Shown here: piece after piece, positions 1-15,000 of the stretch | Numbering within the stretch: the stretch's first letter is position 1 | How the letters are laid out: each line of letters starts with the position of its first letter | DNA from: Rhizaria sp. SCN 62-66 | Lineage: Eukaryota > Rhizaria, unplaced | DNA: 64,000 nt | Direction: 5' to 3' | Assembly (NCBI GenBank): GCA_001724265.1 | Contig: MEDY01000022.1 | Coordinates: forward strand, 84,398-148,397 | Made by a program: the position numbers and the translations under genes | The notes under the pieces: model-generated | Told to the model about the DNA's origin: nothing | Seen by the model: the letters and a program-made list of their open reading frames with translations, nothing else | Database searches by the model: none

Positions 1-3000
1 AAAGTCTGGCATTGTTGCGGACGACACAGACCGCGCCCGTGCCGCTGTTCCGGGACTTAGCGGGTGGGCCACGGGGTGGCCAGCAGTGGCATTCGCATTA
101 CCGGATGTAGCCGAGTGCGCGTGCGCCAGCGCCAGCGTATGTTGCTGCTACTGCTGTAGTGTCGGCGCGGAAGTGTGCGGAGACTGTGAACGCGGGCGCG
201 AATGCGAGCTCGACCGCTGCTGTTGCTGATGCATCTGCTGCTGGTAATGTTGCTGCTGCATAACCGAAGATGATTGTGGACGCGTTGCATGGCGGTTGGA
301 GCCAGAGTCAAACGTCGTGTTAGCGCGAGCAATCGCTCCAAATCCATTGGTATTAGTGTTAGGGCCTGCAGTTAAAATGCGCGCGCGTTGACTTAGTGGC
401 GGTAGCGGCGCGGCCGAGGCAGCTGCAGCTGGGGCACTGGCAACAGGGACTGCGCTCTGTGGTGACGTGAGCCCAGGAGTACTACGTGTGGCTGCGTTCT
501 GCGCAAAGTTCAGCCGGCTACGCTGAGTCATCATGCCAACTGCAACAGGCGGCACAGCGGTGACCGCGACATTAGCAGGGTGCTGTTGTTGATGTTGATG
601 TTGCAGTGGTAGTTGAGGCACCGCAGTTGGGTACTCAGCTACGGGAAACGGAGTATCAGCAGCCGTTGCTGTCGCATTCGTCGGAGTGCCAGCAGTGACC
701 ATGCCTGGCACCATGCTCCTGATGGCGCCCCAGCCCGTCCACGTCGACGTTGTGACCGCTGCAACCACATTGCGCAGATTGGACCGTGTTGCCTTGGCTG
801 CAGCAGGCTGCGCACTTGCGCCGACACCAGGTCCGCTGATATTCGCGGTGGATTGCGAGGCTTGCGCATTGCCGTGAGCCAGAGATTGGTATTGCGGCGA
901 TGCGACCTGACTATGGTTGACACCGATGGGTGACTGTGGAGACGCGCTAGCACTAAGCCCAGTCACTGCGACTGTCGCAACGCCGTTGAGGGCAACGGGC
1001 GACGACGCGTTCTTAATCGGAGACGTCTCGTGGTCAACCATGGATTGTGCGAACTCAGAGCGACTGTTGTCAAGAGAAGCAACGCCCGCGCTCTGCGGGG
1101 ACAGCGTTGTCCCAGCTGCAACACGCGAGTACTCACCGTAGCCGCCGTGAGCAGGACTGTTGTGGGCGTGACTAAGCGCGTAGCCGAGCACACTCAGCGG
1201 ACTCTGCGGACCCTGCGCCTGGCCGTGATGCGCAGTCGCAGCTGCGAGGCGAGGGTCTGTGACGTCGCTCTTGCGCGGCCTGCCGGCCAGCGCACGCGTA
1301 GGGACAACACCAGTGCTCGATCCGACGTCGTTGTTCGTCCCGGCGTGCGTGCCTGTCTGCGGCGGCGAAACAGCGGTGTCTGATGACAGTGCGTCAAACG
1401 TCGAGCTGGACGTGTTCGCAGTCAAGCCTTGCTGCCTGAGACTCAAAGCGCGCGGTGTCATCGTCGCATCAGGTGCGACAAACGACGTATCATCACCAGC
1501 GGCACCGATCATGACACTATCCGAGGCAAACGACATCCCGCCGTCGCCGTCAATGTCAGTGAAGATTGGCTGTGCGACGGCATTCTTGGCGTGCATAAAC
1601 TGGCGCTTGAATTCGGCTGATCGTTTCTCGGCAGTTGCATCAGCTTGGCGCCGTGACTCCTTGCGGGCGCGACTAGCATGCTCCTTGATCGCACTCGAAA
1701 CAAGGTCTATCGGGACAAAGACACTTGACACGGGCGAGAAAGTCTCGTTTTCTTTGTTGCTCATGGAGTTATCTTCGTTAATGTGCAGCTTCATTGGAAG
1801 CGTAAACGAGACTGGAAGCAGAACGTTTGGATCGTGCGGCAACGCAGTCATATAGACGTCGCAGCCTGAAGGTGGGAAGCCAATGCCAGTCTGGGGGTCC
1901 ACCTCACCGTGAGTCGACGAGCAGCCGCAGCGACTAAGCACAAGAGGTTCCGTGCTCACAGCGACGCGGAAAGCCGATGACTCCGCAGTTCCAAGCAAAA
2001 GCACAGCTGACTCAACAGTAACGCTATTGCTGGTGAGCGCATACCACCTCTTGTCAGTCGAGTCAAACATCGCCCACACAGTCCTTGCAAACGGATCAGC
2101 ACGGCAGCGGCTTAACTTGTCAGCATCACACAGTGAGTCCGCACCGCAGCGCAAGATCTCCCTTGCGCGCGCCACCAGCAGATTCCCGCAGTGCACGGAG
2201 GTAATTGCAGAAGTAGTGATTGAGCTGCGAGCGACAATCGGTGACAAGTCACTGATTGAGCTCACTGCACAGCTCGCGTTTGCAACAGCAACCGCAGCAT
2301 GAACTGCGGCACTGGACTGAGGAATTGCGTAAGTGTGTTCCTCGGCTGCAGAGATCAAAGCAGCAGTGTAACCCCGGGCGTCGAAGCTCAGATGTTCAGC
2401 CTTGTTGATAGTCACGGGGACGAGCGCGTGTGCAACCAGCGCGCTCCTGCTGAGCAGCTGCGCAAACACGGCCGCGTTCATGCCTGCGCCACCGCCGCCG
2501 GTCACGGTGCCGGTCGCGCGCTGCGCCTGCGGCAGCGTCCCGCCCGCGGAGCCGGAGAGCGAGGCAGACGCGAGCAGGTCGCGCAGGTGCGCCAACTCCT
2601 GCAGCGCGCCTGACTCTTGTTGGGGAATCTGGACTGCCACAGTCGCAGGGCGCTGGGGCTTGGTCTGCTTGTTGCTGTTGTTCGCATGCTGTCGCTAACT
2701 AGACTGCTGTTGCAGTTGTTGACGGGCAGGGGTGCGACGAGTCGCGTTGCCTCGTTGGTCGTGTGCGATACTATTGGAGTTGTTGTTAGCAGTAACGGCG
2801 GGTTGGTGTTGCGGGTGTTGCTGGTGTTGCGCAATCACAACGTTATCTGTGAACAGAGCGCGGCGTGAGGACGACGAAGACGACGATGACGACGACGACG
2901 AAGACCGTGGACGACGTGACGCCGTATTGACCACAGTTCCAGTAGCGGCAGCGGCAGCGGCTGGGGTACGACCAGCAGCAACACGCACTCCGGGGCTGAG

Positions 3001-6000
3001 CTTCGAGCTGTCCCCTGTGTTTGCAGGCACGCTCGCGGCAAGCGACCCTGCAAGTCCGGACGCAGTTGCAGGGGCGTCACGCTCCTCAGGTGGCAGGAAA
3101 GATGACAGAGCGAGCACGCCGCCACCTGTGTGGGGAAACGAGCCCAGAGCAACAGCAGCTGCGTCGGGAGCGAGACGCGCGGAGGAGTCTACGCCGGAGT
3201 CCTTAACGATGTTGCTGTTGCTACTGGTGTTGTAGAGAGACGTGTAGAACTTGAAAGTTGCCAGTCGCGACTGAATGTGATGTAGTTGCTGCTGCTGATT
3301 AATCGGAGCTGATGGATGCTGATAGTTTTGATCAAGCACATGCTGAAGCCGCGCCGGTGTGTGCGAGATACACGCGGTCGCAAGCATTCCTCTGCTGCTC
3401 GGTGTGGCCACCACGGTGGGCATTGGCAGCGAGTCGATCGTTGTCTCAAGCGTACTGTTGCTAGCTGACTGGGACAGCGAGGCTGATGCCAACGTCGCCG
3501 TTGTAGTTTCGTTACGTAGGCGTACATTCGCAATAGACAGAGGAGCTGTAAGAGCCCATTGTAGCATGGAGCGGCGAAACCAGTCTTCGGCGCCGGTCAC
3601 GTAGTTGTACCCATTGACCCACCGCCCATCGTCCGCGGTGAGATTGATGGCACTTCCGGACGCTGTCGCATAGGACAGCGCTGAACTTGAGCTCGAGACC
3701 GATGCGGCGGATGAGCTCGATGTAGCAGAGTCAGTTGATACAGCAGCTGCGTTGTTAAGAGTCACAGTGAGACGAGGACCGCCAACCCGCGCGATGCGGT
3801 CAAACACTGGGCCAACGTGATCATCGCGGCCGGTCAATGACAGTGACTGTGCGGAGTATGCAGGCAGAGAGACTGCAGAGCCGCCGCGGACAGGATACAG
3901 AAACGCAAAGGGGTGCAGTGTTAACGGCGCATTTCCATTCCTGTTCATGTTAGATCCCTTGCTAATTTGCTGAATCTGTGGCAGATTAGTCATGATCTTG
4001 GCAATAGCACGCGTTTGGTCACGTGCGCAGAGCAAATCATGTGACGGTGCGGCAGTCACAAACACATGTGCTGTCATCGTCGCAGCAAAGGAAGCGCATA
4101 ATGTGCTGACTGAGGGAGCAAAGGCACCGAGTTTGTTGGCGAACGCTGCAGGAATCGGGGCAAAAGCACTGGCGACAAGAGGTACCGTGAGCGCAAGCTC
4201 CCAGTCGACACGGGCACTGCCAGAGGCAGATGTCTTGTCCGATGAAGCTGGCGACGCGACTCGAGCTGCGTTCGGTGGGTGGCGTAACGAGGCAAACAAG
4301 TCCTCCTCAGCAGCAGCCGTAGACGCAGTCAGTGCATGCGCGCCCGCAGCCGCGTAGACAGCAGCGCCGTCGACAGGCAGCGTACTGTGCACGACAGCAG
4401 CGCGAGCAGCGGAAGACAAAGCATTCGCAAGCACACACTGCACAGACAGGCCACCGGTACCGTTGTCACTTGATTGGTCGTGTTTATGGCCAGTAACTGG
4501 CACAGTTAGGTACGACCAAGGGAACAGGCGGCGGCCACTGTGAGATGTTTCGAGGACAGAAGTCCAGGTAGGAGCGAGCGCAGAAGTTAAGCCGCCAGAG
4601 GTTGGAGCGTGTGAAGCCGTCAACTTGTCGTGGGCGTTTCCTTCACTGTTCTTTGAGCTTGCAACAAGCTCATCATATGCGCGCTGAGCGGCATGCAGCT
4701 TTGTTGTCAGAACCTCGATCTGGGTGACCGCAATCGCAAGCGCACCGACACCGCCGCCGCCACCGGATCCCGGCAACGCCCATGGCGCCACGTCACTACC
4801 CGCGGTCTCACTGGCCGCGGCGAAAGCAGACGGCGGGGGCACTGACGCGGACACCACGGCCGCACCGCCAAGAGTGCCAGCGCCACCGGTGACGAGCGCA
4901 GCATACAGAAAGGCGGCGTCCGTGGCCCCGGTGCGGGCAACGGGGAGGTACGCCTGAGAGTCATGCGCCAGTGCGAGCGGGATCGGCAGCGATGACACAA
5001 GCGCCACAGCAGCCGCGGTCGACGCGGTAGTTGCAGCCACGGCGGCAGCAGCACTCGCAGCATTAACGCCATTGAAGCCGCTGATGCTGTTGTTTGCAAT
5101 ATGACTGGCATTGGACGTTGGTGAAATGTTGTGCAGGGCAGCGGCATGTGCAAGGCCGTGTTGTGACTGTTGCGGGAGCGCGGCTGCTGCTGTGATCGCA
5201 GTTGACAAAGCAGTTGCGAACGTAACGGCTCCGGTATCGGGCTCATCGCTACAGTCACTCGCGAGGGCAGCGACGGCGGCGCCAGCAGCAGCACACTCGC
5301 CTGACATCACGGTCATGTCAGCAGCAGGGACAGCGCCGGCAGCAGGGGGGGGCGTGTCCAGCGGAATGGCATCGTTACTCACTGTAACATCATTAGAATT
5401 CAGAGATGCGGCGTCAGCTGCAGACACCGCAGCAGTGTTCGTCGCTGCAACGTGCGCCGCCCGCGGCGTGCCGACGGTCCCCGCGCTCTGCACTGGCACT
5501 GACGGCGCCGAGGTGGGCGCGGCGTAGTGCTGCAGCGTGGCGGGACCCTGCGCGGCGGAGGTGCGGAACACTGTCGCGTTCGCGGGCGTCGACTGCCGCA
5601 CCTTCATGTCGCCGCTGAGGCGCACTGAGCCGGTGACGTCCGGGTAACCGTGAGCTGACGCAGCGACTGCGGCAGCCGCGTGAGCACCAGAAATGTGCTC
5701 GCCCCCAGCCATAGTAGATATCGCGCCGCTGTTGTTGTGGCCGTTATTGCCGCCGCTGCTCCCATGCGTGGTACGACGCGTCGCCTCCTCGTGAGACATC
5801 AACGGAGCGGGCACAAGCGCAATAGGCGCGCGGGCGGTTCGCAAAAAGTCGAGCGACCGGGCGCCGTCCTCGCCTGGATTGGGCAGCACTGCGGACAGAC
5901 GGCCCCATGCCCCGGACAACGCAGCTGCAACAAACCGCACCCGGCGGCGCGCGGCCGCGAGTGCGCGCCTTGAAGGGGCAGCAGCCGACGGGTGTGACTT

Positions 6001-9000
6001 TGCGACGGGACCGTTGTCGCATGAAGTAGCGGATGTGGGATACAACGTCGACGCTGCTGGAGTTCCTGGTGGTAGCGTTGGTGTAAGCAGCTCGTATTGC
6101 AGCGCGGTGCCATCAGCGCTCGCAAATGCAGTGCTATGCAACAGCGCGGAGATGGCGCCAGCGGTCGGGATCAAGCCGCCGTTAGCGGCACGCGACCACG
6201 AAGCCAGTTGTCCAACCGTGATATCGTTGCCATCACTTCCCTGAGTCGCAGCCTTGGTGTGGCACGAAGGCACTGCGGCCGCCCGGGTGACTGTGAGCGC
6301 TGCAATGAGATCATTCGCGTGCGCCGCAGCGAGTGCACGGCGCAAACGCGTCTTAGGCGCCGGGATCGGGACGGTCACCACTGTCCTCTCGCAGTCACTA
6401 CTGTTGGCAGTGACGAGAGTGTCCTGTGATCGGAGCACTAATGTGGCTGCGCGGGCGGAATAAGCACGCAGTGCAAGTGAGCGTGAGTGAACTTCAACAT
6501 CTTTCTCAAGTGATGTACAGGCATCAACATCACGGCAACGCTCACCGACAGCCTGAGAGTGGTGCGTGCTGTGGCCGGGACTACGACTGTGATGACGGTG
6601 TTTGTTTACACACTTCTCGCAAGTTGTCCTACCAAACACATTGACTGTTGTTTGGGAATTTCCAGTCATTGGACGCAGTTGAGCGGCAAGTGTTAACGCC
6701 TCGCTCACAGTGACCTGCGGAAGTTGGTACGTCGTATGGGGCACCACGACAGCGCCCTTAATCGACGCGTCAGTGCCGAGAGGAAACGCAGCCGCGGCGG
6801 CCAGAGTCTCCTGCCTGTTCGCGACCACCACGGCGGAGTACGCGGGAGGCGTCAGCAGGGCGGCGCAGCGCAGGTGGTGCCAGTGGCCGCCAGCGCCGGT
6901 GGCGAGACTGTGCGAGGGCCCGGTGCCAGAGTAGTTTACACCGTATGAGGGGGGCAGCCAGTATGCGAACGTGGGCATTGAATGCACTCCACCGGAGACA
7001 ATGCTATAAGCCTCAGCCTCGGTCAAAGTCACTGCAGCGTCACTCACGAGTCGCGAATGCTGGAGTTGCTGTTGCTGTATATGCTGCGCTGCGACCTGGT
7101 CGGCCCGCGCAATTGCTGCCGCGACGGCCGCCGTGACCGCGATCGCGGGCGACGGCTGGAGCGCCGCGGCAGCGGACCACGCGGCCAACGGTGTGACAGC
7201 GCCCGCGAGAGACGACGAGGGCAGCGCAAGTGAGAGCGCCTTGTTGTCGGTCGAAGTCGGCACGCGCGCTATGCCAGTCGCGGACAGTGCGGGGGGCACG
7301 TGGGCGTTGACGGTGACTGTGAGCACAGTTGGCTTCGTGTCGACATTGTCCACGCAGTGACTCCAGACTGCGTTGTTATTACTGCGCGTATTGTTGCTAA
7401 GCGTGATGCGGGTCGGATGGCGAGCCCAGGGATCGGCGACAGTCCGATGTGCAAGATGTGATGCCACGACGGCCGCAGTCAGCAGAGGCACATACTCAGG
7501 CACGGCAGACACAACGGGCTTCGTAGTGCCGAAACAAGAGCTGTGAGAGCTGTACAGAGGAAGCTTGGCGTCTGGCACAGACACAGTGGGAATAACGAGA
7601 TCAAGCATGGGAGGCAGCGGAAGAGCGAAGTCATTTACACGGTCACCACGGAGACCAGCTGTCGTAGTGTCGCCCAGGAATAAACGACGTGCCAAAGAGT
7701 CGTTGAGCAAGGGATCACCGGCAGTGTTACGCTGGCAGCCACACTCAACATCATCGCAATCACTCTCAGTGTCAGAGCATGAGGCACGGGCATCGGCGTT
7801 CGATGCATCATGGCTATCGTCATCATCAGCAACGTCGGCAGCAGAAGCCGTCGCTGTCGCAGCAGAATCAGCATCTGAGCTGTTGCTGCGCTTCGAGTGA
7901 CTCGTAGACGTCCGGCCCTTGGCTGCAGACTGCACACGCTTCTTAGACTTCGGCTGAGCCCCAGCGTCGGTGTCCGACTCTGACTGCGAGTCCACAAGGA
8001 CAGAGCTCGTCTCCACCGCACGCCGCAGTCCCCACCGCGGCCGGCCTCGCAGCACGCAGTCGTCGCCGCCGTGCGCGCCGTATAGCCCCGACCGGGGGTC
8101 CGTGCCGGGGCCGAAGGCGCTGTCCGTCGCGCCGGCCGCGGAGACTGCGCCCACGGTAGCGTCCAGCATACTCGCGGCCACGGTGCGCGACTGGCCACGC
8201 GCTACCCGCAACACGGCATCAGCAACTGCGTTCTTGGCGCTGACGCTGGCGCTGAGCTGCGGCTGAGAACGGGGTTGCGAGACTCCGGGAGTGTTGTTGC
8301 GCGCGGCGTCGGTCGCGGTGTGTGGTGACCGGTGGGGGTCGGTGTCAACGCCGGCGCGCGCAAGAGCTGCAACGGTCGCGCGGTAAAGACCGTCAATGCC
8401 TGCAATCCCGCCCTTTGCAGCACCGGTGACCCCGTCAGGAATGCGATGTGACACAATGGAGCCAGTCGATGAATCGGTAGATAGACCGGCAGCATAAGCG
8501 CTCAACAGCGCAGTGTTGCCAAATGCGCACTGGTGAGCCAGTGTCGCACGCGCAGGACCAGCAGCAGCAACGTTATTGTTTGCAGAAACCAGAGCAGAAG
8601 CAGTGCCGGCAAACCCACCACGCAGCGCAGCCCACGCAACTTGACCACGACGCGCACGGGCAGCGGCGCGCTTGCCAACAGCATTCACATCGCTTGCATC
8701 ATTAACTCCGAAGCTAACAGTGCTGGTGCGAGGCAGAGTGCGCAGATACGCATCCTCGCCGCACCACGGCGCTGCGACTGTGCGCTCAGTGAAAATGCCG
8801 TCTTCAGCGCGCAAGGCACAGCGCAGCGCTGCGAGGAACGCGAGGAACGTGTCCACAACAACGCCAGTACGCGTCGTGATAGGCGCAAAAGCGGACGTGG
8901 TGTAAGGCGGGCTCGCATCAGTCAAACCTGCAGCGGACTGACTTTGAGCCGTATTATTGAGCGCAGCAGCAACGGTCGCAAAGTCTTGCTTGAGGTCAAT

Positions 9001-12000
9001 GTTGTTTGCGTCGTTTGTCAGTGCAGACGGGTTCTCCAAGAAGTACGCCGCAAGCACCTTGGCCAGCACCCGCTGCGCCTTCTTCTCGCGCTTCGAATCA
9101 TTCTTCGCCGAGACCTTGCCGGACTGCGCAGTCGTGTTGGCAGACATCGCGCTGGCGACCGCCAGCGTAGCCGAGAGCAAGGCGTCAGAGACGGTATTTG
9201 CACTGGCAGGCAGGCCAACCAGCCGACCGGCCGCGGCGCCCGCAGCAGCAGCCGCAGCGTTGCCAGTGCCGCCACCGGCGCCGGCGCCATTGCCGCCACC
9301 AGTGGCTGCATCGGCAGTGGCGGCCGCGGCCGTGAGCCCAGTGAGTGTCGCCGAGAGCGTGACGGCGTCGCCGGCCTTGCCAGCCCCCGCGGCCGCAGCG
9401 CCAGCGCCGGCGGCACTGTGCGCGTTGGCCGCGCTCGCCGTGCCAGTCGCGACAGCGCCCGCAGCGACGAGCGACGTCACCGCGTGCGCGGCCGCGGTCG
9501 CGGCGGTCGTCGCGGTCGCGGCCACGGTGGCTGCGAACGCCGAGCCCGCGGTGAAGCGGGCGCCGCGCGCAAGCGCCATTTCGAACTCTACGGGCCCGGT
9601 AACGTTGGCCTGCGCGGTGGGCTCGGAGAAGAGCGGGCACTGCGCCAGCGCGGCCGTGAGTGCGGCGGCCACGGCGTCGGGCGACGGCGGCGACAGCACC
9701 GGTGCGAGCGAGCGGCGCGGGGTCGCCCGGTGAAGCTCGCGCGCGAGGACGGCAAAGAAGCGCGGCGTGAGCCCAAGGCGAGTCATCGGGGCCAGCTGCT
9801 GATGTTGCTGCTGCTAGTGCTGCTGCCGCTGGCGATATTGCAATGCAGCAGACGCAGACGCACGGGACGCAGCGAGGCGCGCAACCGTGCCCGCCGGAGA
9901 GGACGTGAAGGCGAGGTACAACGACTGCGGAAGGGTCGGGTAGCGGTACAGACCGGAAGGCCAGGGGGTGACCGCGGGCAGAGCACGGCCACTGGTGGAG
10001 ATTGCGCTGGCCACAGCGCCGGCAGCGGTTGCGGCACGTGCCGCAGCCGCTGCAGAGTTATGATTCGCAACGCTGTTGCAGGCATTGACACTCTCAGCAC
10101 GTGGGCTGGTGTTACTGTTCGCAGCAGAGCAAGAGCGAGCGGTGCTGTTCACACTTGCGTCAGAGTTGGCGAGCAGTGTGAACAGGTCGCTGTCGTACGC
10201 AGCAGGCACCGGCACGGAGAGCACCGCGGCGCCCGCTCCGCCCGCAGGCGCGTGCTGACCGGGGTACTGGCCCGCCCCGGCAAACATCAGGTCGGCGGCG
10301 TTGTGTGAGCCCGCGGCGACGGCGTAGGCGCCGCGCATCGCCGTCGCGGCCGACACGCCACGCAAGAGGGACGCTGTGAGCACCGCGGCGCGGCCGGCGG
10401 TCGCAACGACGTCGGAGTCAGCGCTGAGAGTCAATGAGTTCGTGTACGCTTTTGAGGGGGTGCTCACGTTAGGCGCAAACGACTCGCGATAAGACTCAGT
10501 GTCAGTGCAAGAGAACAGCGCACAGAGAGTAAATGCACAGCGCAAAAGCGACTCGGCATTGGGAGGTAATCCAAGAAAACGCACGAGCAAGTCAATGTAC
10601 ACCGATGTAAACGTGTTAGCAGCCTTGTTGCTTGCAGCAACAACAGCACTTGTGTTGTTCATACGATCGTTTCCAGAGCTACCTGTTTCAGGGACAACCG
10701 CACCGGCGTTATCAGGGGTCAAATCACCAGCAACGCGCGCGTCGCCGCTGTCCGCACCTGCATTGGCGTGCTCGTTGCGCACAGTCACTGCGCCGCCATT
10801 GCTGACGTTGATATCGCTGTAGTTCGTGGTCGCCAGCGCCGCGCCCCAAGCAGACCCGCGCAGGTAGGCGCCGATGCGGGCCGCCAGCAGCAGCGGCGGA
10901 ACGCCCGCACCCGGCAGCGGCGGCGGCGCAGACCCGGTGGGGAAGCCCGCGGCGGGCGCGAGGGGCCGCCTGTAGAGGCGTTGCGCGTGGCGGTGCAGCG
11001 GCGAGTGCGGGCTGATGAGGAACGCAACGAAGGGCGAGATCTCAGTGTCACTGTCGTTGTTGCCGGGAAAAGCAGGGAGTGTACTCTCCGGTGACTGCGA
11101 GTTCAAGTGTGCAATCGTCGCCGCTGTTGTTGCACCTAATGCTGCCGTTGTTGCTGATGCAGGTGAGCCCGCACCGAACGTGCGGCGCACAGTGTCGGTC
11201 ACTGTGGTGAGACCGTGGGTCACAAGGGACACTGCAGAGTTGGTCACTTTTGAGAGCAACGGCTCGACAGGAACAGGCGGGGCAGTGGCCGGCAGAGTGT
11301 GAGTCAGCAAAGCAAGATAGAAAAACAACTCAGAGAGTCCTGGAACAACGTCAGCGTTAGATTCAGCGCTAACATTGCTCTTATTGCTCGATTTGTAGCG
11401 TTGTACCCACTGAAACCACTGCTTGATCACCCTCGCGATCGCAGCCTCACGACCACTGCCGCCTGTCTGTGCTTGTGAGTTAGACTGCGGCTGCAACTGT
11501 GACCGTGAGTGGGACCGGTACACACCGAGTCCCAGCGTCGCATCGAGATACTCTGCGGAATACGCGGTTGCAGTGCGCAACGCCACAGCGAGCTCGGATT
11601 GGCCCGACAGCCCCTGATGCACCGCGTTGCTGACCGTCACTGGGACTAGCCCACCGCTGCTGCCGCCGCTGCCGCCGCTGTTGCCACCGCTGCCGCCGCC
11701 GGCCGCCAGCGCCCAGATGGACGCGTGGGGTGCTGGAAAAGGCAGCGTGAGCGCGGCAGGGCGACTGTGGGCCGAATGACCGTGACCGCCCCCGGTTCCA
11801 GCCGCGCCGGCGCCGCTGTGCAGGTGCGAAGTCGTGTCCAGTGAGTGCGCGAGCAGGTAGCCGTGGTTGAGACCGTGAGCGGTGAACGCGCCGCCGCCGG
11901 CAGTGAAGCCGGACGATGGGTCGGCGGCCGCAGAGTGTTGGCAGTGCAAGTATCTGTCCACAGTCGAGGTCGCAAAGCCGTGGTTGATCCGCGCACTCTG

Positions 12001-15000
12001 CAGTGCGTGCGAAATCGCACTTACGCAGTCACGCTCGGTCAATGTTACGTCTGCGGTGATGTTGTTTGACTTTGCCACGTTCATCAGCGGCGTGGTGCTC
12101 ATCGCCGGTGAATTGGACGATTTCTTACCAGAGTTCGCATGCAAGAGCGCGCGGCCGCTAGCACCCGTGACCGTGGGCAGCATGCGTGCCATGATCATAG
12201 CGGCCAAACTAGCCGTGTACTCGCCGCAGACCACGCCCGCGTCGCCCGGGGCGAGCAGGTGACCGTGGACAGCGCGATGCAGGGGGGTTGCGCCATCGGC
12301 GGCTAGCCCGACAGGAGGGCACTTGACGCTGAACACGGGAAGCAGACAACCACCGGTCACAGAGCCGTCATTGTCGAGTCGGCCCATTACGTTGATGTTA
12401 CCGTAGGGGTCAGCAGTGGTAAGAGAGTGCAATTGGGCGCGCGCGTTGGCTTGGTCGAGCTCGATCTTATCATAGTCTTCATTGCGCGAATTCACGTCAA
12501 CGCTCAACAAACTGGCACCAATGCCTGCATTTGCACTAAAGTTGACACCGGCGTTGTTGTACGCGTTATTGACGCCGTTGATGCCATATGCAGCAGCACC
12601 AGCGCCCAGATTAGCAATGCGCGCAAGTCCAGCCGAAATACCGCTTCCGATGCCACCGGCAATACTCGATGGTGTGACACCGTTGCTCGTGCTGGCATTC
12701 GCGTAGATCGCGGTGTGCGGTGTCGCCGTCAGCTGGCTCGCCCGCGCGCCGTGCGTCGCGACGGCCTGCGAGAAGACCATCGCCAGGTCCACGGTGTCAT
12801 GCGGCGCCGTATACGTGGAGTCAGAAAGAATGTAGATGTTGGCCGGGATGGCGACTGTGGCGGAGAAAAAGGTCAGTCGCGCGACGTCTAGCAGCTGATT
12901 TTGGTGCACAAATCCGTGCGTCGTCGGTGCAGTGTGGCGCTTGTTGGACTCTGCAGCGTTCTTGCCTGTGCTGTTATTGGCAATGCTTTGATCTTCTATC
13001 GGACCCAGCAATGTGGGGCGGAATTGTGCGCTGGTGTACGTCACATCAGTGTCATCCTTCCTGTCATGAAGCTGTTCGCGTTCGATCTTGCCCTCCTCGG
13101 AGGCATCGCTGTCGCTGTCACTGTCGCTGCCATTGTTGTTGCCGGCATCCGTGAAGTCGGCGTCGTCGGAGTCGTCGGCGCAGTCGGCGATCTCCGGCAG
13201 CGCGATGACCTTGCTGCCGAGCGCGTGCACGTCGAAGATCCGCACCACGCTCAGCACGCGCGCGGCCACGGCGCGGTGCACGGTTGCGCGGAGCGCGTGG
13301 TGCCACTGGAAGTGGGCCGCCAGCAGCACCGGCAGCGACACAAGACCCGCGCCATGGGGCTTGTTCACCAGAGCGGCTTGGGTCACGGGAGATGACGATG
13401 AAGACGACGCAATCGAACGAGTCAGTGGGAGACGGAGTGTCGTAGCGAATAGCAATTGCGCAGCGCGCAAGTGGCGCAGCCCCCCGCGTAGCGACCGTGG
13501 TCCGCTAGCATTAAACGCGGCGAATGACTGTGAACACGCGTTGTAATACGCAATCGCAGCGTTCATAGCGTCAGCAGCCGTCGCAGGAACAACTGGCACG
13601 AGGCACACATCGTTGCGCGCAACAATAGCGCCGTCGGCATTCACTGTCACCGTATCTGCCGCACCAGTCTGCGCATCACCACTCGCACGTGCACCCGCCC
13701 CCGCAGCAGGGGCAGCGGCGTTGGCAACCAAGGCCTCAGAGGCGGCGACTGTGAGTCTGACCGGCGGCAGCGAGCGCAGCACCGGGTCCGCGGCCACGTT
13801 GTCCACGGCGGGGCGCCACCACAGCGGCAGTCGCAGTTCAGCAGCAGCAGCAGCAGCAGGAGAGCAACTGTTGTTGCACTTCTCCTCCTCACTGTGATTC
13901 GCATTAGCGATCACAGACTTAGCGTTGGTGTTGGCACCACCGGTCGCAGCAACGGCGGCGGCGACCTCTCTGGTCGCCGGCGCCACCGCGGCCGAGACAG
14001 AGGCCGACGCGAAGCGCAGCGCCACTTTGAGGGCTTCGACGCGCGCGCGCTCGGCGGCCACATGCGTGCGCAAAGCGGCCAGCGCGGCCTGACTTTGGAG
14101 CATAACGACCTGACTTTGAGACAGTCGCGGACTCGCCACAGTTTTGTTAGCCTGCCTGTCCTCATTAGTTGCATCAACAGTCGTTTTAGCCGCTATCCTG
14201 GCCTTGAGGGCCGCAAGCGTGGCCTCCGCCGCGTCGGCCTTAGCCTTGATCGCAGCGGCACGGCGCCGCGTCTGTGCCAGCGCCACCGTCTCCGCGTCGG
14301 CCTGCGCCTGTGCGACGGCCGTGCGGGCAGACAGCTCGGCCAAAGAGCAGGCCCAGTCTGATAACACACTGGGCTTGACGAACACAGCGGGTTCCGGCGT
14401 CACAGCCGGGTGCGCGGGATCGACATAGCCGATCGCCGCAGTCTGGGTTGTGGTCTTGGACGTATATGTGGCGGCCGCGGGCCCGCGACCAAAGAGCGAG
14501 GCAAAGCCGTCAGCGCCTGAGCTGATGTGGGCGAAGTTAAAGTATGGCTTAAAGGTCGACGGGTGCGGAAAGGGCGCAATCGCGTTGTTATAGATGGTGT
14601 TGCTGTTCAATTTGATGTTGAAGCTCATTCCATCAGTACGCGGCGTCAGGTCGGCAGCGCCATTGACGACGTTACTATTGTTGTGCGCGTTATTAAGGCC
14701 ACCGGGAGCGAACGTATTGGCAAACGGTGCAAACGCCGAGTTGGGAGCTTGCACAAACCCACCAGTGGCGTGCGTTTGCTGCATAATAGGACTAAAGAAC
14801 TCCGCATAGTTCATCTCGTGCGGCTTGAAGAAGTCCTCGTTGACGTGCGTCGGGGTCAAGACGGAGTACGACGATGACGGCGCCCGCTGCTGCTGTTGAG
14901 ACAACTGAATTTGTTCGTACTCGTGTTGCTGCTCGCTCTGCAGTTGCTGTGGCGAGGGCTGCGGTTGCTGTTGTTGCCGTGTGTTGTAGTTCGAGTTGGA

